A stretch of DNA of 64,000 nt from Emiliania huxleyi CCMP1516 (taxonomy: Eukaryota; Haptophyta; Isochrysidales; Noelaerhabdaceae): positions 35,754 through 99,753 of the forward strand of contig NW_005200599.1 in NCBI RefSeq assembly GCF_000372725.1. Direction: 5' to 3'. The notes beneath the pieces are model-generated. The model did no database searches, was not told where the DNA came from, and was given only the letters and a program-made list of their open reading frames with translations. The position numbers were made by a program, and so were the translations under genes. Shown here piece after piece: positions 29,465 to 40,871 of this stretch (its first letter is position 1; each line of letters starts with the position of its first letter).

Positions 29465-31612
29465 ATGGCCTCGCTGACGCCGAGCGAGGTCCGCCTTCTT
29501 GAGTCTCTCGACGACGCCATCACGGCCGAGCTGGCCGCGTGCGACCCTGCGGGCAGGCTGTGCGGGCCAAATCGGAGCGCTGTCAAGCTCGAGCTACTGC
29601 AGAATTTCTTCGAGACGCTCGCATCAAACAACCGGCTGACGCTGACCGCCGCCGACCGCGGCCGCATCCGCGGCGCCGTGAGCGCGTCGCTGCCGGCCCG
29701 CTTTGTCCGGCGCGACCGCGTCGTCTGCAACGTTGGTGGTGCGCGGCCGTGGGAGGCTGGCGTGGTGCACGCTGTCCACGAGCCCGACCCGGACGACGGC
29801 TCAGGGCGGCGGAAGTTCGCCTATATCGTGCTGACGGACCCGCCAACGGCTCGGCTCGTGTCGGTGCCGCAGGACAGCAACGACCTGATCCGTGCCGAGG
29901 TCTGCTTTGGCCAGCGGGCGGGCGCCCTCTGGTTCACTCTCCTTAGATGCGCAAGACCAAGCGAGCGCTAGGGAACCGATATGCCTTACCACCTAGTTCG
30001 TGCAGTACTTGTGTACAATACTCGGGCCCCGCTAGCAAGTCATGCACAGGGAGGGAGGGAGAGCAAACGACTTGGAGCCTCACAGCTGAGCTCACCCAGA
30101 GAACTCTGTTCTCACCCAGAACTCCTTCTGATGCCTGAGACTACCCGAGATTACCCGAGACTACCCGAGACTACCCGAGACTACCCGAGATTACCCGAGA
30201 TGACCCGAGATTACCCGAGACTACCCGAGATTACCCGAGACTACCCGAGATTACCCGAGACTACCCGAGACTGATAAGTAATGCCTCTCTCTCTCTTCGA
30301 TGCCGGCCCACACATCACGCCCCCGGCTAGAGATATCCGTGGAAGCGGCGCGAGACTAGCTCTGCTCCGCCGCCGGCAGCCGTGGAGGGCGTCTGTTCAC
30401 ACCCGCGATGCTGTGAACAGGTTCACGCGCATGAGCCTGCCGCAGGCCGCGAGGCGACGGTGCGACGCAGCCCGCTGCTCAGAGAGCGAGCGCTGCTCAG
30501 AGAGCGAGTCGTGCCGGCCGGCGCGGGTGGCGGCGCCGCGGCGGGGTGCGGCGAGAGAGGCCACGTGCGGCGGCGGGCGCCGCTTCGGCGTCGGCGATCG
30601 TGTCTCGTGCGCCGTTGAGGACTCGTCTGGTCTGCTGTCTGACTGGGCGGCAGGCGCACGAGATTGCGCCGAGATCGCGCCTGAGATTGTGCCGAGATTG
30701 CGCCTGAGATTGCGCCGGGCTGCAGATGCGGAGATACCGCACGAGATTGTGCCGAGATTGCGTCGAGACTTTGCCGAGACCTCGCCGAGCGGTCGCCACC
30801 GTGAACAGCGTCTCTTCACGGCCGCCGGCCGTGAACAGGCACAGTCCGCGCCGTCGACGTTCTTCTGAAGGGGGCTGGCGGCATGGCGGGCGGCGTCGTG
30901 GCGTACGACGTTCGGCTGGACGGAGGAGGCGGGGACGGAGGCGAAGGCAGAAGTGGCGATGACGAGTGCAGGCAGTGCAGATGCGGGGACGGCGAGGGAG
31001 GTGGGCACGGAAGCGAAGGCGGAGATGGCGGTGGCGAGTGCAAACAGCGCGGCGGCGGCGTGGCGTACGACGTCCTGGACGAAGGTGGAGGCGGAGGCGG
31101 CGACTGCAGTGGCGACGGAAAGTGCGAACAGCGCGGCGGCGGCGGTGTGGCGGCGGCTCGCTGCAGCGGCGGCGGGTGCCGAGAGCGGTTGCACCGCGGC
31201 GTGCACTGGTTGTGAGCGGCGTCTCTTCACATGGCGGCGTGTGCGTAGGCGGCGCGTGCTCGTGCACCGCGACGTGCACTGGCTGGTGCGCGAGATGAGC
31301 CGAGATTACCCGAGGTTGGCCGAGATTCGTTGTGTGGCTGGTGCGGGAGATCCGCCGAGATCCGCCGAGCGTAGTTGCGAGCGGTGGCGGGTGCGGGCGA
31401 TGTTGCGGCCGCCCCCGCCCCCGCCCGCCGCGGACGGCGTCTCGCCACCGGAGTGTGCGCTGTCGGGTCGGTGCGGGAGGTGAGGTACGGCCTGATCTGA
31501 CGTCGCCTTGCCTCAGGTGCGGGAGCTGGCGCTGCAGCCGGCCGGGCCGCGCATGGCAAAGGACGGGTCTCGCCGCGCTGTCGGGGGGTGCGTCCGTGCG
31601 CGGGTTCGGTAA
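29465..31612 (+). CDS. Modular SH3/Tudor-like protein of unknown function, several exons
   Basis: Exon 1 (29465 to about 29950) encodes a helical region, then FVRRDRVVCNVGGARPWEAG, VLTDPPTARLVSVPQDSNDL and RAEVCFGQRAGALWFT: a compact beta-rich module. A second module follows, split by introns: RRFGVGDRVSCAVEDSSG (to about 30653), then a VAYDV...LDGGG piece, RRVLVHRDVHWL (exon 31249-31285) and VRELALQPAGPR (exon 31517-31612). I recall this repeated pattern from algal predicted proteins, without a known function. Every intron is filled with CCGAGAT-type arrays. Exons 4 and 5 are well supported; boundaries around 29950-30500 and 30654-31248 are uncertain. The stop soon after LALQPAGPR may mean truncation. 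Confidence 0.5.
30135..30273. repeat. 10-bp array (CCCGAGAYTA), about 14 copies
   Basis: Tandem ACTACCCGAGATTACCCGAG-type units within the presumed first intron of the gene starting at 29465. Confidence 0.95.
30655..30785. repeat. Degenerate array (GAGATTGCGCC / CCGAGATTGYG)
   Basis: About ten imperfect 10-11 bp units starting right after the donor at 30653/30654 of the same gene. Confidence 0.8.
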
Positions 31613-32064
31613 TCAACTACTCTCGGCTGACGAACCCCAGGTCGCGTGCTGTCTCGCGGATCGCGAAGAGGGCGGCCGCCGGCGGCACTGCCGAGGCAGT
31701 CAGTCTCGGCTCACCTCGGCTAGCATGTCGGCTCCTCTCGGCCCTCCCCGGCTAGGCGATCGGCTAGCACATCGACTAGCACATCGACTAGCACATCGGC
31801 GACTTTGGACTCTCCTCTTCCCCGCTCTCCTCGGCTCTCCTCGGCCCTCCTCGGCTCAACAATCCTCGGCGATGCGGCATTCTCCTCACCTCGGCCAACC
31901 TCGGCCAACCTCGGCTCCCCGGCTGACCTCGGCTGACCTCGGCTGACCTCGGCTGACCTCGGCTCCTGTCGGCTCCCCGCGGTTCCTCTCGGCTCATCTC
32001 GGCTCCTCGGCTCATCTCGGCTCACTCCGTGGCTGATCTCGGCCGATCTCGGCTCATCAACCAT
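31613..32064. repeat. Degenerate CTCGGCTGAC / CTAGCACATCG array
   Basis: The end of the modular gene is followed by about 35 units of a 10-bp motif (CTCGGCTNAC, CTCGGCCAAC, TCGACTAGCA). It is the reverse-complement form of the CCGAG arrays. No gene is visible. Confidence 0.8.
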
Positions 32065-32404
32065 CGGCCGAGTGTCTCGCCCTTTTCTCTCTCCAGGTCG
32101 TCGACCACGCGACGCGCCGCGTGCGCCAGAGGCCGGAGGAGGAGGGGGGGGAGCAGGAGGGGGAGGAGGAGGAAGGGCGGGAGGGGGCGGCTGTCCCAGC
32201 CGCGTCGGCGGCGGCTGCAGCTCTGCTCGGAGACAGGTTCAGGTTCGACGGCGCCGGCGCCGGCGCCGGTATTGGGAGAGAAGGAGGGATGCGGGTGTGT
32301 GTGCCAGCGAGGCCACACGAGAAAAGATGAGAGGTGTAGCGGCCTCGGAGATAACAAACTTCTTGTCTGCAATTTCCCGGGACAGAAAAAGAATAAACAG
32401 CGCA

Positions 32405-33625
32405 ACCAGCGCAGCAGACATGCCAAACAAGTGGGTGGGGGATAGGTTCTTGCCTCGACCAGTTGTGTACGAAGGGCCGGCCCGATTCGGGAGACCCGTC
32501 GAGGGCAACGCCTACGCCGACGCCGCGGCGACGGCATACATGGGGGCCAGCGAGATTGAGGATGCCACCGCCGTCATCCGTGAAGCAGTAAGGACACGCC
32601 CGTGCCTGTACACGGACCGCCGGAGGACGGCAGACAGAGAGGGGGGGCGGGAGGTACTGGACCGGAGGACCTATTACGCCACACGCGGCCACACGAACGA
32701 GTGGGTGCGAGGACGGCTCGGCGAGGGACTCACGGCGGGATCGCACACGGCAGAGGTGACGGGGCCGCTGTGGAGCGATGTGGTCAGGGGAACGACGAGA
32801 CACAAATGGGACAAGCGTCAGCGGATCAAGGATCAACACGGCGAGCGCGAGATTGAATTCGCCGATGTGGATGATCATAACGTGGTGACAAAGACCGTCA
32901 TGGGAGAGCGCGGGTGCGTCGGCAGGCGGGGGTGCCACACGGAACGCACCACGAGAGGATCATGCGGGGAGAGGCGGGGAGAGAGACCCCGGGCGCCGCC
33001 ACAAGGAGCGAACTCAGGGGCTGCCTCGTCTGTAAGGCCGCGAGGGACGCGGCGAGGAGGGCAGCGCTAAAGGGACCCGCGGTGTCCGATCGTGCGGAAA
33101 GCCGCGCAGCATTGGACCGAGGAAGATGAGAACCCGCCTAGAGCGACAATGGCGCACGTGCTTAGCGGCGCCTGCCTGGGGAATAGGGAGCAGGCCAGAT
33201 GGTTCCTCAGAGTAGCACGAGCGCAGACGGGGACGGCGATCAACAAGGTAGCACAGGCGGCACCCGACTCCAAGGATACACTGAAGACGCTGAGGATAGC
33301 GCATGTCGCTGCGCTGAAGGGCTCACGCTATAGGGTGCTGGATGAGGACGGGTACGATGCGCTAGCCCCCGCAGTCGGGGGGGTGTTGCCGGCGCTGGTA
33401 GATGATCTCTCGGAGAAGAGCCGGAGGGACCTTGGCGGGCGGTGGGATCGGGGCGTGCAGTCGGCCCGCTCGCCAGTGGCCGAGTCAGTCTGGCTGGCGA
33501 GAAGCGCCAGTGCCTTCCCTTCAATCTGGGCGAGGCCCAGCAGTGCGCAGTACTATCGCTGCGCCAGAGGCCATGGCCGTTGCGAGCGAAAAAAAATGAT
33601 AGCGGGTAATTGGATTTTTTTGTGA
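32405..33625 (+). pseudogene. Decayed ORF cluster of unknown origin, possibly a mobile element
   Basis: Three successive plus-strand frames look protein-like: one at about 32415-32930 (NKWVGDRFLPRPVVYEGPAR; EIEFADVDDHNVVTKTVMGE), one at 32914-33129 (RGCLVCKAARDAARRAALKG) and one at 33092-33625 (HVLSGACLGNREQARWFLRV; RVLDEDGYDALAPAVGGVLP). Frame passes twice, with no introns of normal form between them. Composition is less extreme than the surrounding arrays. This resembles a degraded transposon open reading frame, but no transposase or reverse transcriptase motif was recognised. Confidence 0.35.
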
Positions 33626-33735
33626 GCGCCTTCGTTGTTAATAGTACAAACCCAATGGTCCCTTGCGAGCGGTCCTCCGTCGCAGTCGCACATTTTTTTG
33701 TTCTCTCCGCCGGCATTTGCTGATCGCCGGCATAT

Positions 33736-36700
33736 ATGCTCGTCCTCGCTTTTCTCGCGACGCCCTCAGCCGCCACTCGCCCGCCTACGTGGGACGGGGA
33801 GGCACTCATCGTCACGCACAACCGCACCGACTTCTGCGTCAAGCGCCCGACCGACGCGCCGGCGCTCGCCCTCGCGGCGTCCGCCTCGTGCGAACCCAAC
33901 AAGGCCGCGGAGCTCCTGCTCCGCGAGGACGACCTCACCTGGGAGGGCGCGGCGCTGTTCGGTGCCTGGCCGGACGCCACCTTCCATCAAAACTTCTCCT
34001 TTCCCACCAAGTTCTCCAAGCCCACCGGCGCCGCCTCATGCACCGCCGGCCCGACGACCCTCAAGCACATCGGCGCCGCGGCCGACGCCGAGTTCACCTC
34101 CTTTGACGAGCCTTCCCGCGCAACCAAGATCAGCGGCCCCTCACCCGAGGAGAGCTTCACAATCGCGGCCCATTCAGAGATCGAGGAGCTGCTCGTTCTT
34201 CACCCTTGTGCGGCCGTACTGGCGCTGCTCCTCGCGGCGTGCAGTGGGCTGCTGCTGCGTGGGCAGCAGGTGAGGAAGAAGAGGGTGGATGGATGCAGCC
34301 ACGCAGCGATCTCCGTACCCTTGCTCTCCAGCGCGCGTGCTCTCCGAGTTGGCATTGTGCTCATCTTCCTGCAGGACGTATGCGGCACACCAGCGGCACC
34401 GCCCCAGACCGTCAACGTCAGCAGCCCGTGCTCGCTCACCGACGGCGGCTCGTGCGCCGCTTCGCCAAACTACCCGAACAGCTACGGCAGCAACGAGAAG
34501 TGCACCATTAGCGGCGTGCCGCCGGTCGAGCTGGAGATGGTCGCCTTTGATGTGGAGGGCAACAATTGCCGCTACGACTATCTTACCGTCAACGGCGTAA
34601 AGTACTGCGGCAAGTCGGGGCCGGATGGCGCGGTGGCGGAGGGCGGCGTCATCGAGTGGGAATCGGATGGCATCCACGTCCGTTCGGGCTGGAAGGCGCG
34701 CCCCTGGTCCCTCTCGCTCCCCTTCTTTCTCCTCTCTGATGCCTATCCTCCCTCTGCCGTCAGATCTGCTGGGCGACCCGGCCGCCTTCACCGCCGCCAC
34801 CGCCACCACCGTCATCACCGCCATCACCGCCATCACCGCCTCTCGCTCCGCCGCTGTCACCGCTGCCGCCGCTGTCACCGCCTGCTCCGCCGGTCTTCCC
34901 CGGCTTCCATGTCGCCGCGGCAACCGAGAACGATCTCCGCTCCCTGATCGAGGGGGCTGTTTCCAACATCTCAATTTTCCTGCCGCCCAGTGCGCACTTC
35001 GAGCTGGGCAGCCAGATCAGCTGCGAATCCAACATCAAGGTGACGGTCGCGAGCAGCGGCGAGGGCGCGACGCTCGACGGCCAGGGAGAGACCGGGCTCT
35101 TTTCCCTCACGGGCCACTGCAGCCTCACCCTGCGGGGGCTGACCCTCGTCAACGGGAGGACGGCGGGCCACGGCAGCGTTGTGTACGCGTGGGGCGCAGG
35201 CGACGTCGAGATCATCGAGTCGACCGTGCGGGACTGCTCGGCTGACGAGGTGCGCCGCGTAGAGCTAGCCGCACCCCCCTGCAGCGCCGCACAAAGCGGG
35301 GCCGGCGAGAGCGGGCCACGGCTGCCTCACCCTGCTTCTCTCCTCGCAACCGCAGGCCGGGGGCGGCGTCGTCTACGCGAAGAACAGCGGTGCGGTCTCG
35401 CTAATCGACTCGACGGTCAGAGACTGCTCTGCTTTTGTGCGCCGCGTAGAGCTAGCCGCACCCCTGCAGCACAGCACGCCGGCAGCGGGGCGAGTGATGG
35501 AGAGGGCCACGGCTGCCTCACCTTGCTCTCTCCTTACAACCGCAGTACGGCGGCGTCGTCTACGCGTATCGGAACAGCGGTGCGGTCTCGATAACCAGCT
35601 CGACCGTGTCGGGCTGCTCTGCTAATGTGCGCCGCGTAGAGCTAGCCGCACCCCTGCAGCGCCGCACGGCAGCTGGGCGAGAGGTAGAGAGGGGCCACGG
35701 CTGCCTCACCCCGCTCTCTCCTCGCAACCGCAGAACGGCGGCGTCGTCTACGCGTATAACAGCGGTGCGGTCTCGATAAGTGGCTCCACCGTGACTGGCT
35801 GCTATGCTTACTTCGTGCGCCGCGTAGAGCTAGCCGCCCTCCCTGCAGCGCCGCACGGCAGCGGGGTGAGAAGTAGAGAGGGCCACGGCTGCCTCACCCC
35901 GCTCTCTCCTCGTAACCGCAGGACGGCGGCGTTGTCTGGGCATTTCTTATCAGTGCGGTCTCGATAACCAGCTCGAACGTGTCGGGCTGCTCTGCTGGCA
36001 ATGTGCGCCGCGTAGAGCTAGCAGCCTGCAGCGCCGCACGACAGCGTGGCGAGAGATGGACAGAGCGACGGCTGCCTCACCGCGCGCTCTCCTCGCAACC
36101 GCAGCACGGCGGCGTCGTCTACGCGTATCGGAACAGCGGTGCGGTCTCGATACTGGACTCCACCGTGAGCGGCTGCTCGGCTGGCCAGGTGCGCCGCATA
36201 GAGCTAGTGGCCGCCCTGCAGCACAGCACGGCAGCGGGGCGAGAGATGGAGAGAGCGGCTGCCTCACCCCGCTCTCCTCGCACCCGCAGTGGGGCGGCGT
36301 CGTCTACGCGGATAAGAGCGAGTCCCTCTCCATCGCGGGTGTCGACTTCATCAACAACGGAGCGGCTAGGTCAGGCTCGGTGCTGTACCTGTCAGTCCTC
36401 ACTCAACGCTCTTCCATCAGCGACGCCTCCTTCACCGGCAACGACGGTGTCACGATCCAGACCGACTCGCCGATAGACTGGGACTGCCGCTTGGGCAGCT
36501 GGATGCCGACCGAGGGCGCCTTGAAGGGCGACGTCAACGCTCCCGAGTGCTACCTTTGCCCCGCTGGCTACTTTGGGAACACGAGCGGCCTCACCACTTC
36601 CTCTTGCAGCGGCCAGTGCACCAGGGGCCACTATTGCGAAAAGGGTACCGCCGACCCTCAGCCCTGCCCTCCCGGTCGACACTCGCCAGTCATCGGGGCG

Positions 36701-39700
36701 CCCAGCCAGGAATTTTGCCTCCGTTGCGCCCCCGGCCAGCACCAGCCCCTCTCAGCCCAAGCGCAATGCCTCATCTGCCCCGCCGGCTCCTTCTCTCCCG
36801 ACGTCGGCCTCTCCGCCTGCGACCCTTGCCCGCGCGGAGGCTACTGCGAGGAGGCGGGCGCCGCCACACGCATGGTCTGGGAGCCCTGTCCCGCGGGCAG
36901 CTTCAACCCGGCCAACGGCTCCAGCTCGAGCGCCGCGTGCGAGCTCTGTCCCGCCGGCACCGCGAGCGCAACACAGGGTGCGGAAAGCAGCGACACGTGC
37001 GCGCCGTGCGCTCCGGGTAGCATCGCCCCCTCGGCCAACATGTCCGCGTGCAAGCCGTGCCCCAAAGGCAATTACGCAGCCTCCACCACCGCGTGTGAGG
37101 AGTGCGAGGCGGGCAGCTACGCGGCGAGCGGGGGCCTCTCGCAGTGCACTCTCTGCCCCCACCCCCTCAGCTCCAAGAGCGGCGACGTCACCTGCTCCAT
37201 CTGCAAGGAGGGCTTCTACTTGAAGGACTCGAGCGCCGATCCAGACGACATCTTTGAGAACCCGACCGAGCACTGCAGGCCGTGCCCGCCCAACGCCAAC
37301 TGCAGCGCCGGCACCGCTCTCGCGTCCCTCGGCGTGGGCGCCGGCTACTGGCGCGCCTCCAACGCCACCTCGGAGCTCCACCGCTGTGACTCAGAGACAT
37401 GTGCTGGTGGCTCCGGCCAGCCCTCCCACGGCCGCCGCCTCACCGACGGAGATGACGACCCCTACTGCACCGCCGGCCACACCGGCCCGCTCTGCGAGGT
37501 CTGCGTCGCGGACTCGGACTACTTCAGCTCAGCCGAGGGGCACTGCGTCGCCTGCCCCTCGACGGCTCGCTCCGCCGGCGTTCTTGCCATCTTTGCCATC
37601 GTCATCGCAGCGCTCGCTGCCAGCTACGCTCGGCTCCGCCACCTCCCCTTCTCCCGCCGCCTCCGGAGGCGGGCCACCCGCATCGAGTCCGCGGTCGGCC
37701 TGCAGCCCAAGTTCAAGGTCTTCGTCAGCTTCTACCAGGTGAGCAGCGCCCTCGGCCTCGTCTACGGCGTCCGCCTCCACGGGCGCTTTACGCGCTGGCT
37801 CGACGTGCTCAAGCTGTTCAGCCTGGACCTGTTTGACGTTGCCATCCCCGGCCCCTGCATCGGAGCCATGAGCACGCGGCTGCTCGTCGCGGGCACCTGG
37901 CCGTACCTCGCCGTCGCCTTCGTGTCGCTCGCCATTGTGGCGGTGGCGGCGGTCCTCAATGTCAAGCAGAAGCAGGCTTTCGACCGCCAGCTGCTCGGCC
38001 GCCTCCTTTACTGGGCGATCTTCATCTTCTACCTCGCGCTGCCCTCCGTCTCGCGCTCCATCTTCAGTGCGAGGCTGTGCGAGTCCTTTCGCTACGACGA
38101 CGCGACAGGCCAGCGCATCAGCTACCTGCTTGCCGACCTGGCGCTCACGTGCGATGCCGGCCCGACGTGGGAAGACGAGACTGTGAGGGGACTCGCGCCG
38201 TACTTTTGGGCCTACTTCGCTCTCTGGCCCGTCCTCGTGCCGCTCGGCTTCCTGGCGCTGCTGCTCCGCGTCCGCAAGCCCGTGGCTGCGCAGCGCGCAA
38301 CGCCGCTCTCTCGTGCGACGAGCTTCCTCTGGCGGGACTACTCTGCCCGCTTCCTCTTCTGGGAGGTGTTCGACCTGTTCCGCAAGATCTTCCTCACCTC
38401 GATGGTGCTCTTCATCGACCACGAGTACGGCGCGAGGAAGTTGCTGCGCACCGTGGTCGCCGCCATCGTCTCGGCCATGTTTCTCACCATTCTCGCGCTC
38501 GCCCGCCCCTACCGGCGCTTCGACGACCTCTGCCTCGCGTGCATCGCCAACTTGCTGCTCACGTGCTGCTTCGCGTCGGGGGTGGTCATCCAGGTCCGCG
38601 ATGGCAATTCCTCGCGCTCCCTCGCGCTCCCCCACGCTCCCTCTTGACTTCCGCAACCTCACACCACCCGCCCCCCGCCACCGCAGCTCTGCGACAGCAC
38701 CGTGCACGAAGACATGTGCTACGAACTCGTTGGCTACAAGACCTCGCGCGGCGCCACCACCTTTGCCGTCGCCCTCACCGCAGTCATGCTCGCCGTCTCG
38801 CTAGCCGTCATCCTCATATCGGCGGTCAGCGCCGCGAGGGTGAAGACCATGCGGCTCGTCTCGTCGAAGCGCGAGCCGATGCGCGACGGCATCACCCTCG
38901 CCGACGGCCAGGAGTGGCACCTCTTCCTCAGCCATGTCTGGAGCACGGGCCAGGTTTGCCGCCTCTTGCCCCACCGCTTTGCGTGTGTGGTGAAGGCACC
39001 TCACCTGCCTTTCCTTGTGTGTAGGACGCCGTCGCCGTCATCAAGAACGAGCTTCCAGCAGCTCCTGCCCGGCTGCGAGATCTTCCTCGACATCGACGAC
39101 CTCAAAAACATCGGAGAGCTGGAGGCGTACATTCGTCGCTCGCAGGTGGTGCTCTGCTTCCTGTCGCGGGGCTACCTGCGCTCGACGAACTGCCTGCGAG
39201 AGGTCCGCGCCGCGCTGGAGATGGGCAAGCCGCTCGTGCTCGTCCACGAGGCAGACCCGGACAAGGGCGGAGGCACGCTCGCCGAGCTGCGATCCGAGTG
39301 CCCCGAGGAGCTGCAGGCCGCCATCTTTGACGCCGGCTGGCCGATGGCGGTGTGGCATCGGATCGAGGCCTTCCAGCACGTCTCGCTCAAGGTCATCGCC
39401 GAGGCGCTACTGCTGAAGACGCCAAAGTACGCGGGCGAGGACGAGCTGCCCCTGTGCATCCCGGGCGAGATCCGAGCCGACGGCCTCGCCTTCCCCAAGC
39501 CGGTGATTCTCTGGGCCTCGACGTTGAACGCCGGGGCGCGAGAGCTCGCCAATTCGGTCGCGGCGGCCGTGGCTGGCGGCATCTCGATCACCGACGCAGC
39601 GCCCTCGCGCCTATCCGCGCTGCCTCGCTCCTCGCGCTCCTCGCGCCTCTCCTCGCTCCTCCCTTCGCTATCTCGACGCGCGAGAAGAGAAGGCGGCGGC

Positions 39701-40123
39701 GAGGCGACGCACATGCTGCTCTACCTGAACAGGTTGACGTGGGCCGGCGATGGCGCCGAGGCGCTCGCAGAGCAGGTGCGCGCCGCGCGCCGCGCCAAGC
39801 TGCCGATCGTAATGGCGCACGAGAATGACGCCGTCCGCAACGGCTGCATCTTTGGGCACTTTTTCGAGGTAACGCCGCGCGACCTTATTGCCAATGGGCT
39901 GTACCACGACCTCGCCATCGGCTGCCACGCGGGCCCGCACCGACAGGTGTCGCTCGCCCTGCTCGCAAAGGCGCTCGGCGCGACCAAGCAGACAGCCCAG
40001 TCGCGCGTGCATCGCGTCACCGCCCTCGCTCTAACGATCCGCGGCTCCTTGACAAAGACGAAGCCGTCGAATGGCGACGACCTTGTGGAAGCGTCAGCGA
40101 CGCAGGCCCGCCAGATCGTCTGA
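33736..40123 (+). CDS. Receptor-like protein: CUB, beta-helix, GCC2/GCC3 Cys-rich ectodomain, multipass membrane domain and cytoplasmic TIR domain
   Basis: Proposed join(33736..34269,34375..34695,34764..35249,35356..35436,35546..35626,35734..35814,35922..36002,36105..36188,36290..38593,38687..38953,then 39025 or 39059..40123), about 1,790 residues. Order: signal peptide (MLVLAFLATPSAAT), unknown ectodomain, CUB-like domain (CSLTDGGSCAASPNYPNSYG), Pro-rich linker, a parallel beta-helix built from tandem exons (GGVVYAYNSGAVSISGSTVT), 12 or more CPAG-type Cys repeats, a Cys-rich cap, about ten hydrophobic helices (37.57-38.84 kb), then a TIR domain (WHLFLSHVWSTGQ; CEIFLDIDDLKNIGELEAYI; VVLCFLSRGYLRSTNCLREV) and a second, TIR-like half. 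The intron 34696-34763 is GC-AG. At 39025-39058 the frame and the expected TIR helix disagree by one base. A role in sensing extracellular ligands is inferred from architecture only. Confidence 0.75.
35250..36289 (+). repeat. Tandem exon-intron array: five 81-84 bp exons with near-identical introns
   Basis: Introns 35250-35355, 35437-35545, 35627-35733, 35815-35921, 36003-36104 and 36189-36289 all open with GTGCGCCGCRTAGAGCTAG and end with a CTCTCCTCGCAACCGCAG-like stretch. The five exons between them are 81, 81, 81, 81 and 84 bp, all phase 0, each one coil with GGVV...SAVS...GCSA spacing. Unit length is about 185-190 bp. Confidence 0.9.
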
Positions 40124-40871
40124 GCGGATACATACCCCACTGTAAGTGCGCCAGCCCCGACTCCCGTGCTTGTGCCGCGAGTTTTTTGCATTCTAAATTC
40201 TTTTTTGTCAATCAAGCTCCAAACTCCATGGATGGATGGAGATAGATGGCGCCACCGCCAGTGCGCAGTCAGTGGCTCAACCTACCTTCCTACGTCAGTA
40301 CGCGTTGGCGAGGTGGCCCGCGACGTCATTTGTGTTGCAAAATTCTTTTGCAACGTTAGCAGGAAAATCGAATCAGATGCCATTCCCTGCCGATGCAGAT
40401 TGCCCATCCGCGTTGCGTTTTCGCGGTTCGCACTAACTGTGTTACCTGTGTTAGTGCCAGTGCGCGCCAGTCCCGTGCCCAGTGTTGTGCGAGGGTGCGT
40501 GTGCGAGATTCTTTTTTCACATGGACCACCAAGAACTGGCACGGGCTGCAGATGCAGCGCTTGTCTGTCGTCCTCCACACCGCCGTGGCGTGGCAGACGG
40601 TGAACGAGCTAGCGTGCGGGGAGAGCGGCATTGTGCATGGTGCGGAGTGCATTGCCGTTCTTAACGGAGTCGCTTAGGCGGCTCCGGTGGTGAGCCTGTG
40701 TGTGTGCCAGTCCGCGCCAGTCTGCGCCCTTGTCGTGCCAGTGTGCTGTGAGAGAGGCTTGAATCTGAAGAATTCTTTTTGGAATGCCTCCCGCCCGCGC
40801 AGCGCACGTCGCAGCGCGTGTTCACAGCCACGACGTCGTCCTCCGAATTTAACTCCACGCCCTACACACTG
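40124..40871. other. Intergenic, mostly retroelement family A fragments
   Basis: Contains two family A 3' ends in plus orientation. The first (40395-40512) shows only the CCAGTGCGCGCCAGTCCCGT tail, ending GAGATTCTTTTTT. The second (40520-40780) includes the ORF end, stem-loop and tail, ending GAAGAATTCTTTTTGG. AAATTCTTTT words also occur at 40195 and 40333. Confidence 0.55.
40520..40780 (+). mobile_element. Retroelement family A, ORF end, stem-loop and tail
   Basis: Frame ending GLQMQRLSVVLHTAVAWQTV ... GAECIAVLNGVA then TAG, followed by GGAGTCGCTTAGGCGGCTCC-type stem-loop and the CCAGT-rich tail. It parallels 45150-45413, so these are two copies of one element at different ages. It ends about 90 bp before the MFS start codon. 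Confidence 0.65.

Noticed and set aside
32405-33625. Viral or plasmid gene block
   Set aside because: No capsid, polymerase or replication motif could be recognised, and frames are broken; left as an unknown decayed cluster.
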